Shown: positions 37,245 to 52,100, counted from the first letter of the stretch. The stretch: DNA of 64,000 nt from Eopsaltria australis (GCA_034509425.1 JAVTVJ010000348.1:186001-250000); one strand, 5' to 3'. Numbers and translations are program-made. Notes: generated by a model from the sequence alone, not told the origin.

Positions 37245-37510
37245 TCACTGTTTTGAAGGGTGGCACATCTATAACCTCTCTGGGATACCTATTCCAATAA
37301 TTCACCATCCTCATCATAAAAATATCTTCCTTTTATCTAATCTGAATCTATCTTCTTCTAGTTAAAGCTGTTACTCCTTGCCCTATCACAATAGGTCCTG
37401 CTAATAGATTTCATTTTTCTTACAAAGCCCCTCTAAAAATTGAAATGACACAACAAGGCCTCCTCAGAGGCTTCTTTTCTTTCCGCCCTCTACCCTGACA
37501 GAAGGCCTAG
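37245..37510 (-). mobile_element. CR1 LINE fragment, late ORF2
   Basis: On the plus strand this reads as the reverse complement of CR1: ATAACCTCTCTGGG (37270), CACCATCCTCATCATAAAAA (37303), CTTTTATCTAATCTGAATCTA (37331), CCTTGCCCTATCACAA (37376) and CTCAGAGGCTTCTTTTCT (37465) match the family order as I recall it. It represents the segment from the EKRRLRGDL-like region to the LDIR/HWNRLP-like region. The usual CR1 3' terminus is missing, so the piece is truncated on both sides. Confidence 0.8.
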
Positions 37511-40500
37511 GCTGTTGCAATGATAGGAAGAACTGCTTCTTCCCTTCCAGTGTGAACAGCCACTCATAAGACTTTGTAGTTGAGGTAAAGAAAGCATGGA
37601 CATGTTAGGAAGGTCTTTGAAAGAATCTCCTTGCAAATCTCCACTCTACCAAGACATTGTGCTGCAGAACTATTGAAATGCTCATTGGCACTGGTGTCCA
37701 AGAAACAAGTGTCCACAACCTGTTAAAGTTAAAACCTTTCTTTGCAAAATCTGATAAGGGTTATTTTATGTATGTTCTTGCTACAGATGCACAAATGTAA
37801 ACCGCCTATACTTAGAGATTTGATCAAAAGAAATGTTTTAGGTAAAACTCAATTTTTAAAAATTGTTTTGACTGATTCACATGGGCTGTTGGTAGTCTCA
37901 TTGCCCAAGGAAAAAAACAGAGCAGAAAACTCAGGGGGAGAGGGCCTTGAGGAAAAACTAGTAAAATGTTGATATTTATTGGGCAGCAGCAACTAAGGAA
38001 TTGATGAATTAATATTATGAGATAAAACTTGAGAGATAAGAAACAAATTAGCACAGAAAGAGGCAAGTTAGAGAAATCTGATTATATATTGCCTGAAGAA
38101 TATATAGGCTTGAGAGATGTCAGGATAAAAAACAACTTTTAGAAATAAATAGAACAATAACTGGGCAATAAAAGCCATAGCATATAAAGTAAATTTGAGC
38201 AGGAAAGTTCTTGAATTTAATTTGCTCACTTGGATGAACAACGGATGAAGTCTGAAAGAAAAAAATAACAAAAATAAAACGTGCCATTGAAAGAAGTAAA
38301 ACTAAAACAACTTCAAGAATGAAACATAACCCTTAATTTGATAGTAGTGTCTAACCACATCAATTGGGAATGAATGCCAGCATTTCTGAAAAAAAGATGT
38401 TCAGTAGTAGGTGTGAATGAAGAAGCCAGTAGCCACTAATCAGAATTTACTACACTTATATATTAGCAAATCAATTCATAACATGGACTACCAGTTTAAA
38501 TATAAATAGATTATGCTTAGTTTTAAAAAATACTGCCTTGACTTCCACTGGAAATCAATCAACAATGTATTTAGTGAATGGGAACATTCGCAATATTTTC
38601 AATATTTTTTTAATATTAGAAAAATCACCTTCATATATTTAGTGTTTCTCTCCTGAACAGTAGGTATGAAGAACACTGTAAAAGTACAAGGTTTAAAATG
38701 TCTGACTGTGGTAGAATGTATTTAACGGCATAAACCACAAGCACATCCAACACCCAGTGCACACTCTACATACCAACTTTTGTCAGGATGGGAACTAAAC
38801 ATACATATTCTTCTGTATGATTTAGAGAAATAAAACTGATATCCTGCTATGGGCAGGTTGCCAAACATGGACTCCTGGGAATGTTAGAGATTTATGTGCC
38901 CTGTCTGAACAGCATTCTTAAAATAGCTGTTTGAGCATAATATATAGATAGGTTCTCTAGTCTTTGGTAGCAGTAGCATCCAAAACTCCAGTACATTAAA
39001 GGCCACTTTATTAAAGGTACCTGTGGACTCATTTCAAAATGAAGAGAAAACAGACCGAAAATTCTTCAGCAATTGGATCACCATGTGCCAATCTGTGTAC
39101 CTTCTTTTAAGTGACCCAGGTCAGGTCTTGTCTAGCAAAGAGATCTTTTTTCATAACCTTCAAAATGACAAAAGAATGTCACTTTTTCTAATATTTCCAC
39201 TTTTACTTTGAAGTGTCTGAAGTTTTCTTGTTACTTTTCCCCCTATCCAATCACTTTTAGAGTTCATGAACTTTCAAATGCTACTGTTATCATGTAGACT
39301 CAATGACCCCATACATTTATGAAGAATTTTCCAGGATTCTTATCTCTGGTCAATGAATCTGTTGGCAAAACCTACCATACAGTGTGGTTCACCTATGCAA
39401 GGAGCCATATAATTTATAAGACTAAAAATTTATTTCAGCGAAGTATGACGATTACTTTTTACCAGTTACCTTACTGGAGATAATTTTAATAGATCAGAAG
39501 TTTGGAAAACCAAAGCACAGCAAAAGAAATCATTGTCTTTTCACAGACACACTGCAGGCTGAAGATGTTCTTTGAGTAAATTATTCATTAGGATTTTTTT
39601 GTTCAGTTCTAATTAATGTTTTCTGCTGGCAGGATACGTTTGCTGCATTTTAAAGTCACAGATTACACAGAATTGAACTTTCAGCTCTAGTTAAATGTGA
39701 TAAAAGTTTTGGTTTATTGGATTTACACTCTCACAGAAGTTTATTTTTCTTTGGTTTTCATAGTTAAGTGTTTTAGTTTAATTGCAATGGAAGAATGCCA
39801 AATGTTTAGGAAGTTATTCCTTCTTCCTACTGTTATTTATGGCTCATATTAAAAAATGATGGCCATATAGTGTGTTACATATCTATCAACTGTTTACCTT
39901 TATTCTTCATATAGAGCTACATAGATGTTTCATTGAAGCATGGAAGGTGACACAACCTTGTTTTGTTTTTATGGTTATAACTTGCCATTAGTACAGCAAT
40001 ACGAAGCAAGATTTATTTATCCACATGTACAAGGACATAACTTCAACATGAACTAGCATAAGCAAAGTGCTAGAAAATAGTAAACACTACATCTACATGG
40101 TATGTTTTCAAATATTAATCTATTTTTTTCCTTCTAATGGCTGTTGTTGTTAGGCTTTCTGTTCATATAGACCAGTGATAAAGGTCTTCAAAAACTGATG
40201 CCATGGGCTTTAGTTTCAGAATGCATAATTTACCAACTTCAATAAATAGCTGATTTAATTAGCACCTTCTTGAAATTAAAGCAGTTTCTCCATGTTTCTA
40301 GCATAAGGAAATAAAAACATACATAAAAATTAGCCCAAGAAAATTACAGAGAAGGGTGAATTCTGAGTGTTGCTATAAGAAGAGTAAAATTCTCTGTAGT
40401 GATTAGATGAAACATAGCCCACTTTTTTTCTTTTTTGCAGAGGAACCAATTCCAGAGAATGAAAGGAGATATTTCTGTATCTTAATGAGGTAATAACACT

Positions 40501-41210
40501 CAGTAATTTTTCTCATCATACTGGATTACTATTTAGCTATTCTCAGAAAATTTCTGTCTTGCATAAGCACACGTGTACTCTCTCCTTTGAAAGAAAGTAA
40601 TATGTGGCCTAGTTCTGATCCATCAATCTGCTTTGTACAACTGCATCTAAGAAGAAAAACCTTCCACAAGCAACACATCTGCCTACTGGGTTACTGAGAG
40701 GTTCATCTTCAAATGGAATCTTCAAATGTTTTTTGCAATTTCCAAGAAATTTGTATCCTGTTAATTCTCCTGTTCAGTTGTTTACTTTGTGGCAGGTTGC
40801 CACAATCTAAACCACCTTTTGGTTAATGAGGTAAAGCTGATTTTCAAACATGGTAAAGTACTTGCATAAATATTCAAAAGGGAGAAATGTTGATTAAAGT
40901 GGAGTTTGATAATCTACTCCATTAACTCCTGTTGGAAACTGTGATCCCTTTGCCTTTCTTTGAAGACCTTTCAGTTAAGAGTTCAGTAAGTGACGTCAGT
41001 ACTCAGGCTCTTTGTTGTTAAATTAGGCAGTGCATGAAGTCAGTATATTTTGAAATCAGAGTATATTTTAGTCCCCTAACTTAATAAATACAGTAACATT
41101 TTAGTGGTACATTTTTTTCTTTGTTGTAAAAAATTACACAAGAATCTAGAGTAAGGAATCAATAAGATATTTAAGATAAAATGTTCAAATATAATTTGAA
41201 AATAAGTTTA
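37511..41210. other. AT-rich non-coding DNA, no gene seen
   Basis: No recognised element. A perfect TGACGTCA word (a CREB/ATF-type site) is at 40991-40998, which may be chance. Confidence 0.5.
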
Positions 41211-41437
41211 ATTTCATAGAATGGTAGAATTGTTAGGGTTTGAAGGGGCTTTAAAGATCATCTCATTCCAATACCCCATCCCCCCATGGGCAGGGATGCC
41301 ACTCCCTAGATGAGGTTATTCAGGACTTTGTCCAACACTGCCTTGAGCACTTCCAAGGATGGAGCATCTACAACCTCTCTGGGCAAACTGTTCTGGTGTT
41401 TCACCACCCTCTGAGTAGAGAATTTCTACTAAAATAT
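41211..41437 (-). mobile_element. CR1 LINE 3' end
   Basis: Plus-strand sequence opens with TTCATAGAATGGTAGAATTG, the inverted CR1 3' terminus, then runs through AAAGATCATCTCATTCCAAT, CCATGGGCAGGGATGCCACT (about 41284-41303) and GGATGGAGCATCTACAACC to CTGTTCTGGTGTTTCACCA. These are all landmarks of the family's 3' tail and end of ORF2. It is a severely 5'-truncated copy of about 230 bases. Confidence 0.92.
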
Positions 41438-42050
41438 GTAAATGTATGAAATCTGATCTCCAGTGCGCAAGTCTGGTGAGGATTACTGATGTGGGGTAGA
41501 AATTTGAGTTTAAAGCAATTCAACTTGGAACATATATTGGTACATTATATTAAATATTATATCAGATCAAAAAGACTCCTCCTAATTATATACTGCCATT
41601 CAAACTGTGTACTAGTTTGTGCACTTATTTCTATAAATTAATACTCTTCTTCCTAAAATTGTTTCTATTTTATTCTCATTGTCTGACACAATCAAAAAAG
41701 TACACACACACACGTATCCCCTTAGTGTATATCTGGCTATTTTGTCTATACATAACTAGTAAATGTTCCAAACTAAAAGCACTCTTAATAAAAATTAAGG
41801 TTTTAAAGCTAATTTCACTATAAGATTGATAGTTGCTACAACTACATTTATGCTAAAAGAATTATTTGAAATTACAAAAAATACAAAAATTAAAACTTGC
41901 CTTTTAACAGTAGTCTCAAAGAAAGCATATCAGTGTTCAAACTCTAAATGAAATTAGCTTATTCAATTACTTAAAGCCTGATTCTAAGCTTGCCTAAAAA
42001 AAAATTGTTAAAATCCTCAGTTAATTTACTTTGGATTTATATTTGGGATT

Positions 42051-42155
42051 TTTTTGCTTTGGTTTGGTTTGGTTTGGTTTGGTTTGTTTCTGAGGGTGTG
42101 GTGGGTTTTTTTGTTTGTTTCTTTTTTGTTGTTTTTTCTTTGTTATTGTTATTTT
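42051..42155 (+). repeat. T/G-rich simple sequence with (GGTTT)5
   Basis: Five exact GGTTT units at 42061-42085 are followed by irregular T and G runs. The 85-codon frame over it is a low-complexity artefact. Confidence 0.9.
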
Positions 42156-43140
42156 TTTCAATTGGGGTCCTTATGTTTGGTTTTTGTTTTTTAATAAATC
42201 AAGTTGAACATAATTCCAGTTGTCACAGTTGTAGTTTTAATTTCTAAGGGGAGTACATTTTAAGTCAGGTCAAAACCTGAACTCTCCAGTATAGTGTTGT
42301 GTGTTCACGATTATCTTGCTCATGAATCTTATTAAAATATTGGGTTTTTTAAAATGTGTGTGTACTGTGTGATATCACTTGTATTTTCTCCTTCCTTGAA
42401 GTGTTGTGTCACAAATAATTTTGTTGTAATTAAATACATGGGATTATATGTTTTGGAAAAAAGATTGATCTATAATACTTACATATAATTATAATTATAA
42501 TTAATTTTGAAGAAACTTGGAAAATAATTAGCATTAATGAAGGTATATTCAATTGTGATCTTTGTGCAATTGTGTCAAATGTAAAACATTTAAAATTGCA
42601 CTGTTTATAAAAAGGAAATTTTGCACAGCCTTTTGGAAAGGACTATGATAAGTAAATAAAGCTTACTTAGTGTTTTAAAGTTGCATTTCTTCTGAAATAA
42701 GGAGGTAATGTGTTTGTCACTGACCTCTAGTTAGATATTAAATTTGTACTTAGAACTGTTTCAGTATTAGTATTCTGTGCATTCAGTAGTCACATGCACA
42801 TTTAAATGAGCATTTGTACATGCGTCATGCATATTAACTGTATCTTGAATATGCCTCTAGATTTTTTTAGCTACCAGTTTCTTAAAAAAAAAGTGTGTCT
42901 GTCCAGGGAATGAGAGAATCATGGTGACATCTCAAAAATCGTTAAGATTTTTTTGCAATTGAAGCAATTTTTTCTTATCTTCAAATACCTGTTTTTCTGA
43001 CTCTAGAGCTGAACTGCATCAGTCAAGGCAGATAGAAGGCAGATAGTCACCAGCTTTCGATATACATGATACCTTTTTTTTTCAGCTGTAACTGCTGATC
43101 AGATTGCTGTGCTCTGCTGAGAGCCACTTCTCTTCACACA

Positions 43141-43170
43141 GCTTGAAAATCACCCCTTTGATTTTCAAGC
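43141..43170. repeat. Perfect 12-base inverted repeat (hairpin)
   Basis: Arms GCTTGAAAATCA and TGATTTTCAAGC are exact reverse complements around a six-base loop CCCCTT. The stem is too short for a microRNA precursor and there is no T run to suggest a terminator. It may be chance or the relic of a palindromic element. Confidence 0.9.
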
Positions 43171-46102
43171 AGTTCCATTTCCCAGTTCCAAAGAGATAGG
43201 AACATAGAAATATTAATGATTAAAAGTTTATTTTTCAAGTGGACTTACTAGCAGTGGATCTGCATTTACCAATGCAGCTGCATTATTCAGATCAGAAATG
43301 GTTTGTGCCCCACTGACTCAGAGCACAGGTAAAATTAGTATGGTACCTTCCACCTAACTGTACATCAAGGTCTTTTTTCTTTTCCCATATCTGACTGTAA
43401 ATCTTTCTCCTCATTTCAGTGATTTTTTTTTTTTCCAAGTCCACAGCACCTATTGTCTCCCATTGAATTTGTGTGTCCAGATAGAACAACACATTTTGGA
43501 AATAATATTTACTAATTAGAAATAAATGTACAATGGACGAGGGGTATGTGAGAACTTTTAAAGTTTGAAAATCACAATTTTTTCTCACTTTTGATTACAG
43601 AGTCCCCAGTGAAAAAGTTGCACAATGTTACTACTGACTTTCTAACAGCTCTGTGATGAAATCCAATGTGTAGACACTGAAGGCACTGAGTGAATAATTA
43701 CAGTTATCATCCACTGGCACATCTTGTGGTGTGCAGAACTACAAAATATTTTTGTTGGGTTTATACACAATTTTTTTGATCAAAGAAACTTCAAGAAGAC
43801 ATGGTATACCTACTTTTTCTTCCCAAAATTTTTTCTTCACATTCAAAAGTCTAAGTTATTTAGAAAATTTTTGTTACTTTGGATGCCTGGATAGATCTAA
43901 GTGATGAATAATCAATTTTTGTGTATTTTTTCCCTAATACCCACAAAGAAGAATCATAACTGTTTTCTTGAGTTGTGGCATTAACTGTGACAGCATCTAA
44001 ATTGCATCGCAGTTAGTAATTATCCTGAGATTTCCTTATTTTTAGCCACTTACCTTCTGTATTAAAAATGATGCATAGAAAATTGCAGCTGTATGCTGGC
44101 ACCTCATTTTGTTTCATTTCCTTTTTCTTTTTTTCCCCCTTTATCTGATTTCAAAGCTTCTTTCACTGTAGCACCTTATTACTATTCATTTTTTTGACAC
44201 AAACCTGCATTATTGGAAGGTCACATTTTAAATTTTGGAGAGATTGTTCTGACCATAAAATATAATCTGCCATATTAAGGAAAGATCATGGCAGATGGTA
44301 TTGCATGATTATTCTTTTTCACTTCATTATCAGTTAATTTTCTGAATTTCAGAGGATTATATCATGTTCTGATGGCCACAATTTAATATTTATCACAGCA
44401 GCAAAGGTGCACTTAAGTTCCTCATATATGGGAAGAATTTATTCATTGCTGATTTCTGCTCTAATAAAAATGTTATCTGGTATTAGTATCCTTATATTTT
44501 GGGTTTAAGGAGTTGAAAAATGCTTCTTGTGTGTTCTCCAAAACCAAAATGAGATAAACTAAGTCTGTGACTTTCTATATTTGTGCAGAATTTCCTGAGT
44601 TCTTCAGCACAGAAGAACACTTGTCTTTTTATTCTGTAATTACATTTGAATATTTAAATTTTTAGTGCTGAGGCATTTACTGGACCAAAACCATGCTCTG
44701 ACTTACACCTGAAGAAATGCAGTATCTCTGCTCATTTTAACTGATACCAGCTTTCTCTCAATAAAAGAGCACTTTGCAAAGAGATAAGCCCTTTTTTCTG
44801 CTTTACCTCTTTCACCTCCCAATATGAAAATGCAGTGTCTGTAGAGGCTATGGAGGATTGTGGCAGAAGTTTTTGTAAATAACACAATCTCCACTCATAA
44901 CTCCTTGAAGCAGGGCCTGCTTGATCTCCCATGCAGGGCATTCTCTTTTTGGATTTATTTTTTAAATCCTACTCATCAGAATTTAAACTAACTTCAGATT
45001 TTAGTTAGTGATTTTTGGGAAACTGGAAGGATAACAATAGTTGTAATACTCAGACCTGATTTTAAACTGCGTAGGAAGGTTGTGGTATGAAAGAAAGAGT
45101 CAAGGGAATTGATATTTGATGGCTCCTTAAAAACAAAGGGAAAGGAGGAAATAAGGAGGAAATTCTGCCCTATGTCTGTTATAGGTCATTTAATCAAAGC
45201 TGGGAAAAGGATAAAGCTGCTTCTTAAATATTTAGCTGTGAAATGCACAATTAAAAAGTTTTTAAGGGGCTGTATCTCGAGAGAAGGATTCTGGGCATCT
45301 CAATATCTAATAAAATAACATTTGTTTTTTTAAACATTTTGTTACTAACTTCTAAAGTATGTGTACACCATTTTGACATAGCAGACTGTCAAGGGACTAG
45401 AGGGATCATCATCTGATTTCATTTAGAGACAGCAGAAAGAGGAAGGCATTACTAGTAATATTTAAATGTATATGCTCAAATCCACAAAGGATTTAGGATG
45501 GATGCAGGGACCTGGCTTAAATATCAGACACAGTCCTCAAAACCACAATGTAAATCTTTAGACATCTAATACAATACCTGTAGGCACTTGAAGTTTTGGC
45601 AGTGAGTTACTACTAGCCCAGGCAATTTGCTTCCAAATCTTTCCCTATTTGGTAGCATTGAGTGGCTTAATGGATCCTGACCATTTGCCTTCAGCTGGAA
45701 ATGTCTGCATAGGCATTTCACACAGACCAATCCAGAGAGTGTGTCCAAACTGAGAGAAGCAATGTGGATACCTCCTTTTAATAAAAACAAGTGGTGATGC
45801 TTTCCCCTCCAGAATATTTGCTTTCACCTATACAAAATATACAATGGACATTTAAAAGTAGAAATAGTTCTTGTCTGCTGGTTTCAATTGTTCAGATTTA
45901 TTCTTGTTTGGACATTTTAAAACAATCTTTTTTATTCTTAAAATGACTGTCAAGTGGCTTACAGCAAAACTGAGCTCTGACTAATATAGATAAGTCTAGC
46001 AATATAAAAACTTTTTACTGTAAATATTTGCTATCATATATTTTTTGTAGTCACAAGAAAAGGACTAATTTAGCTCCAGAACTGCCTAGAAGCAGAACAG
46101 TC

Positions 46103-46141
46103 TGATGATCCACATGTGAATCATCAGATCCACATGTGAAT
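46103..46141. repeat. 20-base-period repeat with near-palindrome
   Basis: GATCCACATGTGAAT occurs twice, starting at 46107 and 46127. The first copy lies in a 24-base near-palindrome (46103-46126) whose only asymmetry is one mismatched pair. Each copy holds CACATGTG, an E-box-type word. Confidence 0.88.
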
Positions 46142-49100
46142 GTGATATGAGGATGGTTGAGATACATGCATGGATGTTATCTGAGATCACGTCAAGCACA
46201 AAATGAGTTTATAGCGTGAATGATTACTCTGACTCTGAATTACTGTTATTTAATGCAATATCCTTTTGTAAGATTTTATGGAGTTCAAAGGAACATATAG
46301 CCCTTTGGAAAGGGCAAGGAATTGGAGAGTGATCTGTTGTATAAGTTCAGCCCTTTACAATAAAACAATCTTTTTAGCTTTGTTTCAATGTATGTGATTG
46401 AAGCTTATGAGAATACTTAGCTTTTCTAAATTTCCTGAGAGGTTAAGAGGCAGTGTTTCACATAATTATTATCAACATATTTCTACCTAAATGTTATATT
46501 ACTACAGAAAATCGTTGTTATTAAATGGATCCGGGGAATGGTCCTAACCTACGTAGTTTATCTCTCGAGCTTGTTATACACCGTTTGTACTCTGTTGATT
46601 CATTCCACCAGAAGACTCCACAGAATATCTTCCAGTTAAAATTCCAAGATCAGGGATGGTCCAGAGCATGCCTTTATCTACTGTGAACATCTCTGTCAGT
46701 TTGATATAAAAAGCCACAGGGGTACTCACCAAAAAATCCCATGAACTTTGTAAATTGTTTCTCTACTTTTGACTAAAGAAGAGCACTATTTGGAGGGCAG
46801 ATATTTCTACGACAACAGTCTGTGTTGTTGCCGGTATTTTCACTGTGATTTTGCAGAACAATTCTAATCAAATCTACTATTCCAAAGTTGAAACAGCTTT
46901 TAAATATGAAATTAGAAAAATATGATAAGGAATTTCTGTTACTTTTTACATTCTTCTGCTGCATTTTATCAAATTATGTCAATATTTTCTGCTTACTAAC
47001 ATTGGGAAAATCAAAACCTGTCCCTCCAAATTGAATCTTGAAGCAAATAAGGCACAATCAAAATTGAGAAGAGTTCTCATGCTATTTTAAACTAGAAAAA
47101 ACTTAATTATCAAAAACGAATAACATTTTTCTAATTGCTTCCTTATATAGTTTTCTAGAAAATACTATTAAATATTTAAATGCTGACTTAGCTTGTACCA
47201 GTTTTAGTGTTGCTTTATTAAAATAAGTGTAGCTTTACCAACCATGACAGTTCTTCTAGAGTGTCTCAGTGGTTTTAGTACAGAGTGTCCTTGTTGCAGT
47301 CTAAAGACATAATATTTAAATGTATAAAATTATATAGTTCATTAAGACAGCTGCTTCCAACAGCAGAAGTTTTTAATTGTATGTATCTTAAGTACTCTTA
47401 AATTCTTTAAAATATTGTATCGGGATAGAAAGAAAAACAAACAAGTGAAAAAATTACATTGGTCTTTGAACCCTTATTTTATGTGTTATGTATGACAGAT
47501 GTGTTTTGTGGTTTTGCAAAGAAATAATGGTATGACAAACAATTATTCTATTTTTAAAGTTACATTTATTTCAGCAGCTGTGTCTGTCAAGATGTATTTC
47601 TGGTTTTCCTCTCCTCTGAATTTCTCTTTCAAACTCTTCCAGTCCCCAGATCTGACCAGTTACGGTAATTTCCTTTCTCTCTGTTGTTGCAAGCAAAGAT
47701 ATTATTGCAGTTCTATGAAAAATATCTCTCTTTGGTCACTCTCAATTTTCATTTGCTGCTCATGAGACAACACTGCCACACGGCAGTGAACTGTTTGAGC
47801 AACACAGAAGTTGGGAGAACAAATGAATCAAGTACAAGAGGGGGGTAGCAAAGTAAAAGTAACCTGTGTAATAACTATTCCCCAGACCCCTCTGTATAAT
47901 TGCAGTCTTCCAGAGCAATATAACCATTGGCTAGAAATATTTTTTACAATAATTATGTGAAGGACTTCCTATTAACCTATCAAGAAAGCTAGGAAAGCTA
48001 TGTATTTTTGCTTACTATCACAATGATTTCAGAAAATATATTGCTTGAGCAGTAGCATATGTCCAACCCGTTACCTGGGTGTGCAGCTGCTGATTTGCAT
48101 GAAGGAAATGCCCTCTTAAACTCTGAAATTAAATGTGGAAAGTTTGTTTTACCTAGAATATCAAAGGCTTTGTTCAGTATGAATTCTGGTTCAAGACTGA
48201 TATGTTAACACTTGAGTTTGTTCTATATTGAACATACAATAAGCAATAGTTCTTTTCTTAAATACTATTAGAATATATAGATTAACTGCTTACTAATTAT
48301 TTTTCTTAAGAAATTTGTGTTGTGGATTGCAAGAGTAAAATGTCATAGATGAGTAGCAACATAGGCTTTGTCTGATTTTGGGGAAAAAAATTAAGCATCT
48401 TGCCCTTTCAATGGTAAGACATTTATTCTCTTAATCTCAATGTCTACAATCTAAGCACCCATTTACTAGTTTTATAATTTTATTATTTGGAATTACTTTA
48501 CAGTAACTAATTTGGAGAATTCTGCACAGCTCATATTTGGTTTTTATTGCTTCTCTGGGTATGCTGCTGTTCTCTTTTTGAGATGTAATTCATACCACAT
48601 CACATCAGTAGTATATTCATAAACATAGGAACCATACAAAATACAGTTTTGTTTGCTTTCAATAAAGAAATCTGTCATCTTATTGTAGTGAGAACTCAGT
48701 ATGAAAGGGAAGGCCAGATTTTTGTGGATAGAAATAATGTTTTCTTTGTTCTGGTATTTATCAAGCCAAGATTTAACTTTAATGGTATTCCCTTTTTTTT
48801 TTAAACATTTCTATGTGGGTAGAAAGAGATGCTTTTACAGAAACTTTCTTTCTTCCACTGTGATAAAACTGTTGCAGTAAACCTTCAGCTGGCACCAGTG
48901 AAGGTTTTCTAATACTCATATCCCCTAACAATTGCTGTGTATCTTATCATTTCACTTCAGACCAATTAAACAGTCCTGATATTTTTTATGTTTCTGGAAT
49001 TATTCCAACAGTGGAATTCTGCTAGAAAATGCTAACACTGGGAAGTTGATCTCAATCATCATTGAGAAGGAAAGAATATTTTTTTCAGTAGCTTGATGAA

Positions 49101-52100
49101 CTCAAATATTTTCATTCAGTTTGGAGGGTTTTTTTGCAACATTTGAGCACTGTATTTTGGAGTTATTTTAGTGTATCAGAAATTTAAACCAATACAGAAT
49201 AATTACAAATTTCATAAATTTTCCAATTATTCTGTTCATATAATAGAAGATAAAAAATAATATAAATAATACAGTTGAAACAATAATAACTAACTCACAA
49301 GTAATTAAAATTCAATTTCTTAAATTTTAGTGCTGTATATCTTCTATTTTCATTTATTTTGGGAAGACAGGTATTAAAGTGATCCCAAGTGTCTAACTGT
49401 AAAATTAAGTTTGTCTGTGTATTCAGCCTCAGACATGTATGCAGTGACTGTTCAGAGTTGCAAGGAGGTTCATTTCTCTGTTTAAGATAAGACATGTTAA
49501 CATGATAATTTTTCAAACATTCCTGAGGATGGAATCACTAATAAGACATGACCTCTGACATCCATGTAAAATGAAATCAGATAATTGGTTCTAAGGAAAG
49601 CTATTTCTAAAAAAATGTGAAATGTTTCCAACAAATCCCAAATTGTATTCTAAAAGTGTTAAAATAGGAGTTTTACCTAAATTTTCAGAACTGAATGATT
49701 TAATTTTCTTGGTCATGGATATACATGTATTAAGGTGAGGTAATTAAAATAATTGTTTAAATTACTTTAAAGTTTGAATACATGCAAATTATGAAATATA
49801 AAATGTATTCGGATTACAATACAAGGATAGATAGTTTAATATAGAGGAAAAAAGAGTTTTGAAAGCCAAAAGAAATCTGTCAGCCCAGGTCTCCAGGAGC
49901 TGTCTTTCTTCTTTATTTTACTATGTAAGGTATAAAAAAATAGCATTGACATTTTTTGGGGTGTTTTTTCTTTATTTAACAGGAGGTTCTTGTAATTTCC
50001 CTGAGGAAAGTAATATTGCTGATTTAATAGAACTTGGGATATGTTTGAAATAGCCAGTTCAACTTTCTTTGTTGGTATTCTATGTCATAACTACACTATT
50101 TCTTGTTACACTCTCTTGCATTCTTTAAAATAACAATTTTGTATTTTGGGTTTTCATCCTTCAAATGCTTATTGATTTCTTGTTTCACTCTAGGCATTAC
50201 ACAAGCCAGAGATGTGTAGTTTTCTAGAATTGTCATGGTTGTTTCTGAAGTCCCTACAGATAACAAATGTTTATCTGGATGATAGTTTCTTGAACTGAAT
50301 CCCATATTTCAAGTATTGCTTCACCAGAAATGCCCAGAGAAAAGTGCTGCCTCTTTGCTTTCTCTCGCAATATCTCTGCATATTCAGCCCTAAATTGGAA
50401 AGAACTGGCTTTCCTTTTCTGTCATCTCACATTGAAAACTTACTGTTTATTATCATATGAACAAATTCTTTCAATTTCTGAGGCTGTCCATCACGGAGGT
50501 CTCCCTACCACACTGATAATTTCTTCTTCACATGGTTGTCTCATCTTGCCCTTTCAGCTCTGTTTCCAAAGTTGCATCTCAAAATTTCAAACATAAAATA
50601 AATCAAGAAATAACAACTGTCAGAAATTCCAATACTCTGCATCAGATATTGTCATACTGTAGCCATCATATGTACTCATTCACATAATACATTGTGAATA
50701 GCTTTGAACAAAAATATGTCTTGGGAAAAACTCTGATCCATGTGCTGGAGAAAGAGATATTGAGAGTGCCATTGAGCTGGCTCACTAAACCTGGAAATTT
50801 CTCTTGCTAATCCACAAGATGGGTAAAATTGCTTTCTGATTTCTTCAGACTGCAAAACAGGGAAAACACAACTGTTACAGAAACATAACATGATCTACTA
50901 CAAGAATTTCTCTCTCACAGATTTTTTGGCAAGCTAAAGTGGATGAGAAAAGATAACATTTTTTATCATATCAGCTGCTGGAATTATCACAAGTTAGAAA
51001 GGACCCTTAAGTTTCAAAACCATGCAGGCAGAAAGCAGTGATGGGAGCAGGATTGTGCATTTATTAAGAGTTACAGGTATTTTGAAGCTGTGAGTTTCTG
51101 TAAAGCAACAGAAATATAAATGTAACAGCAAACACCCACAAAGCATTTAGGAGTTTTTCACAGAAAACAGAAGTTTTAATAGATTGCAGGATTAAAAAAG
51201 TCTACCCTGGTTCAGTTTCTTGTGATGTATGTTTTAACTGCTCTGATTACTGAGCACAGCCTACACCCAGAGAAGTAGTCCGTAGCTCTGACATAGAATG
51301 AAATTATGAAAGAAACGTGGTTATTTTCTGGGAAACTGAATTAAGAAATAAAATGTATGAACCTAGATATCTCCTGTACAAAAAGATACTTTTTGTCTAT
51401 TGACAGTCGTGGAGAATACAGATAAAATTATCCTAAATACCAGAGATTTTACAGACTTTGGTGTTTTTGAAAAGAAATGCCTATCATAGTTTCAGGTCTG
51501 TCTGAACACACACCAAAAAAAAGTGTTATTTTCTGCTCACATGCTTGAAAAACTAGTACTACCTAACCTGGTACACCCTAAATGTATCTGTTACATGACA
51601 TGCCTATTAAGTTTTCCAAATTAATATTTCACTCTATTTCATATGGAGAAACTTTATTTGCATAGGTCATTTTGGAAGTTAAAGGCAGATGTTTTTGTCA
51701 GTGGCTTCAATAAAAGGACCTTTTCTGGTGTGTTAAAATTTTTGTTAGATTTTAGCTTACTTAAAGTAATAGCCTAACATCACAAAATACAGCTTTATTT
51801 TGCAATGTTTACAAGTTTTTATCATGTTGCATAGCACAATCCAAAGGCATCTTACTAGCTAGCAAATATGAGAACTTAAACATAGATTTTTGTTCAATTT
51901 GGAAAGATGTCACTTATTGACTGTAACACTGGGTGTGGGGTATCAGTACTAAGGGTCTAGTATAGGACTCTCCCATTGACTTCAGGTGAAATTGTCTCTT
52001 TGCTTTGAATTTCAACTGTTTCAAAATGAATGTAGAATAATAGTCACATGTAAAAGTAAGGGTGAAACTAAATGCATATTTAATGAAATGTTTTCGCAGA

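Noticed and set aside
40991..40998. Perfect CRE word TGACGTCA
   Set aside because: An eight-base word without a nearby promoter or other clustered sites is not sufficient evidence for a regulatory site.
44690..44945. Somewhat GC-richer patch with two overlapping 63-69 codon minus-strand frames
   Set aside because: No recognised transposon or protein features; contrast with surroundings is weak.
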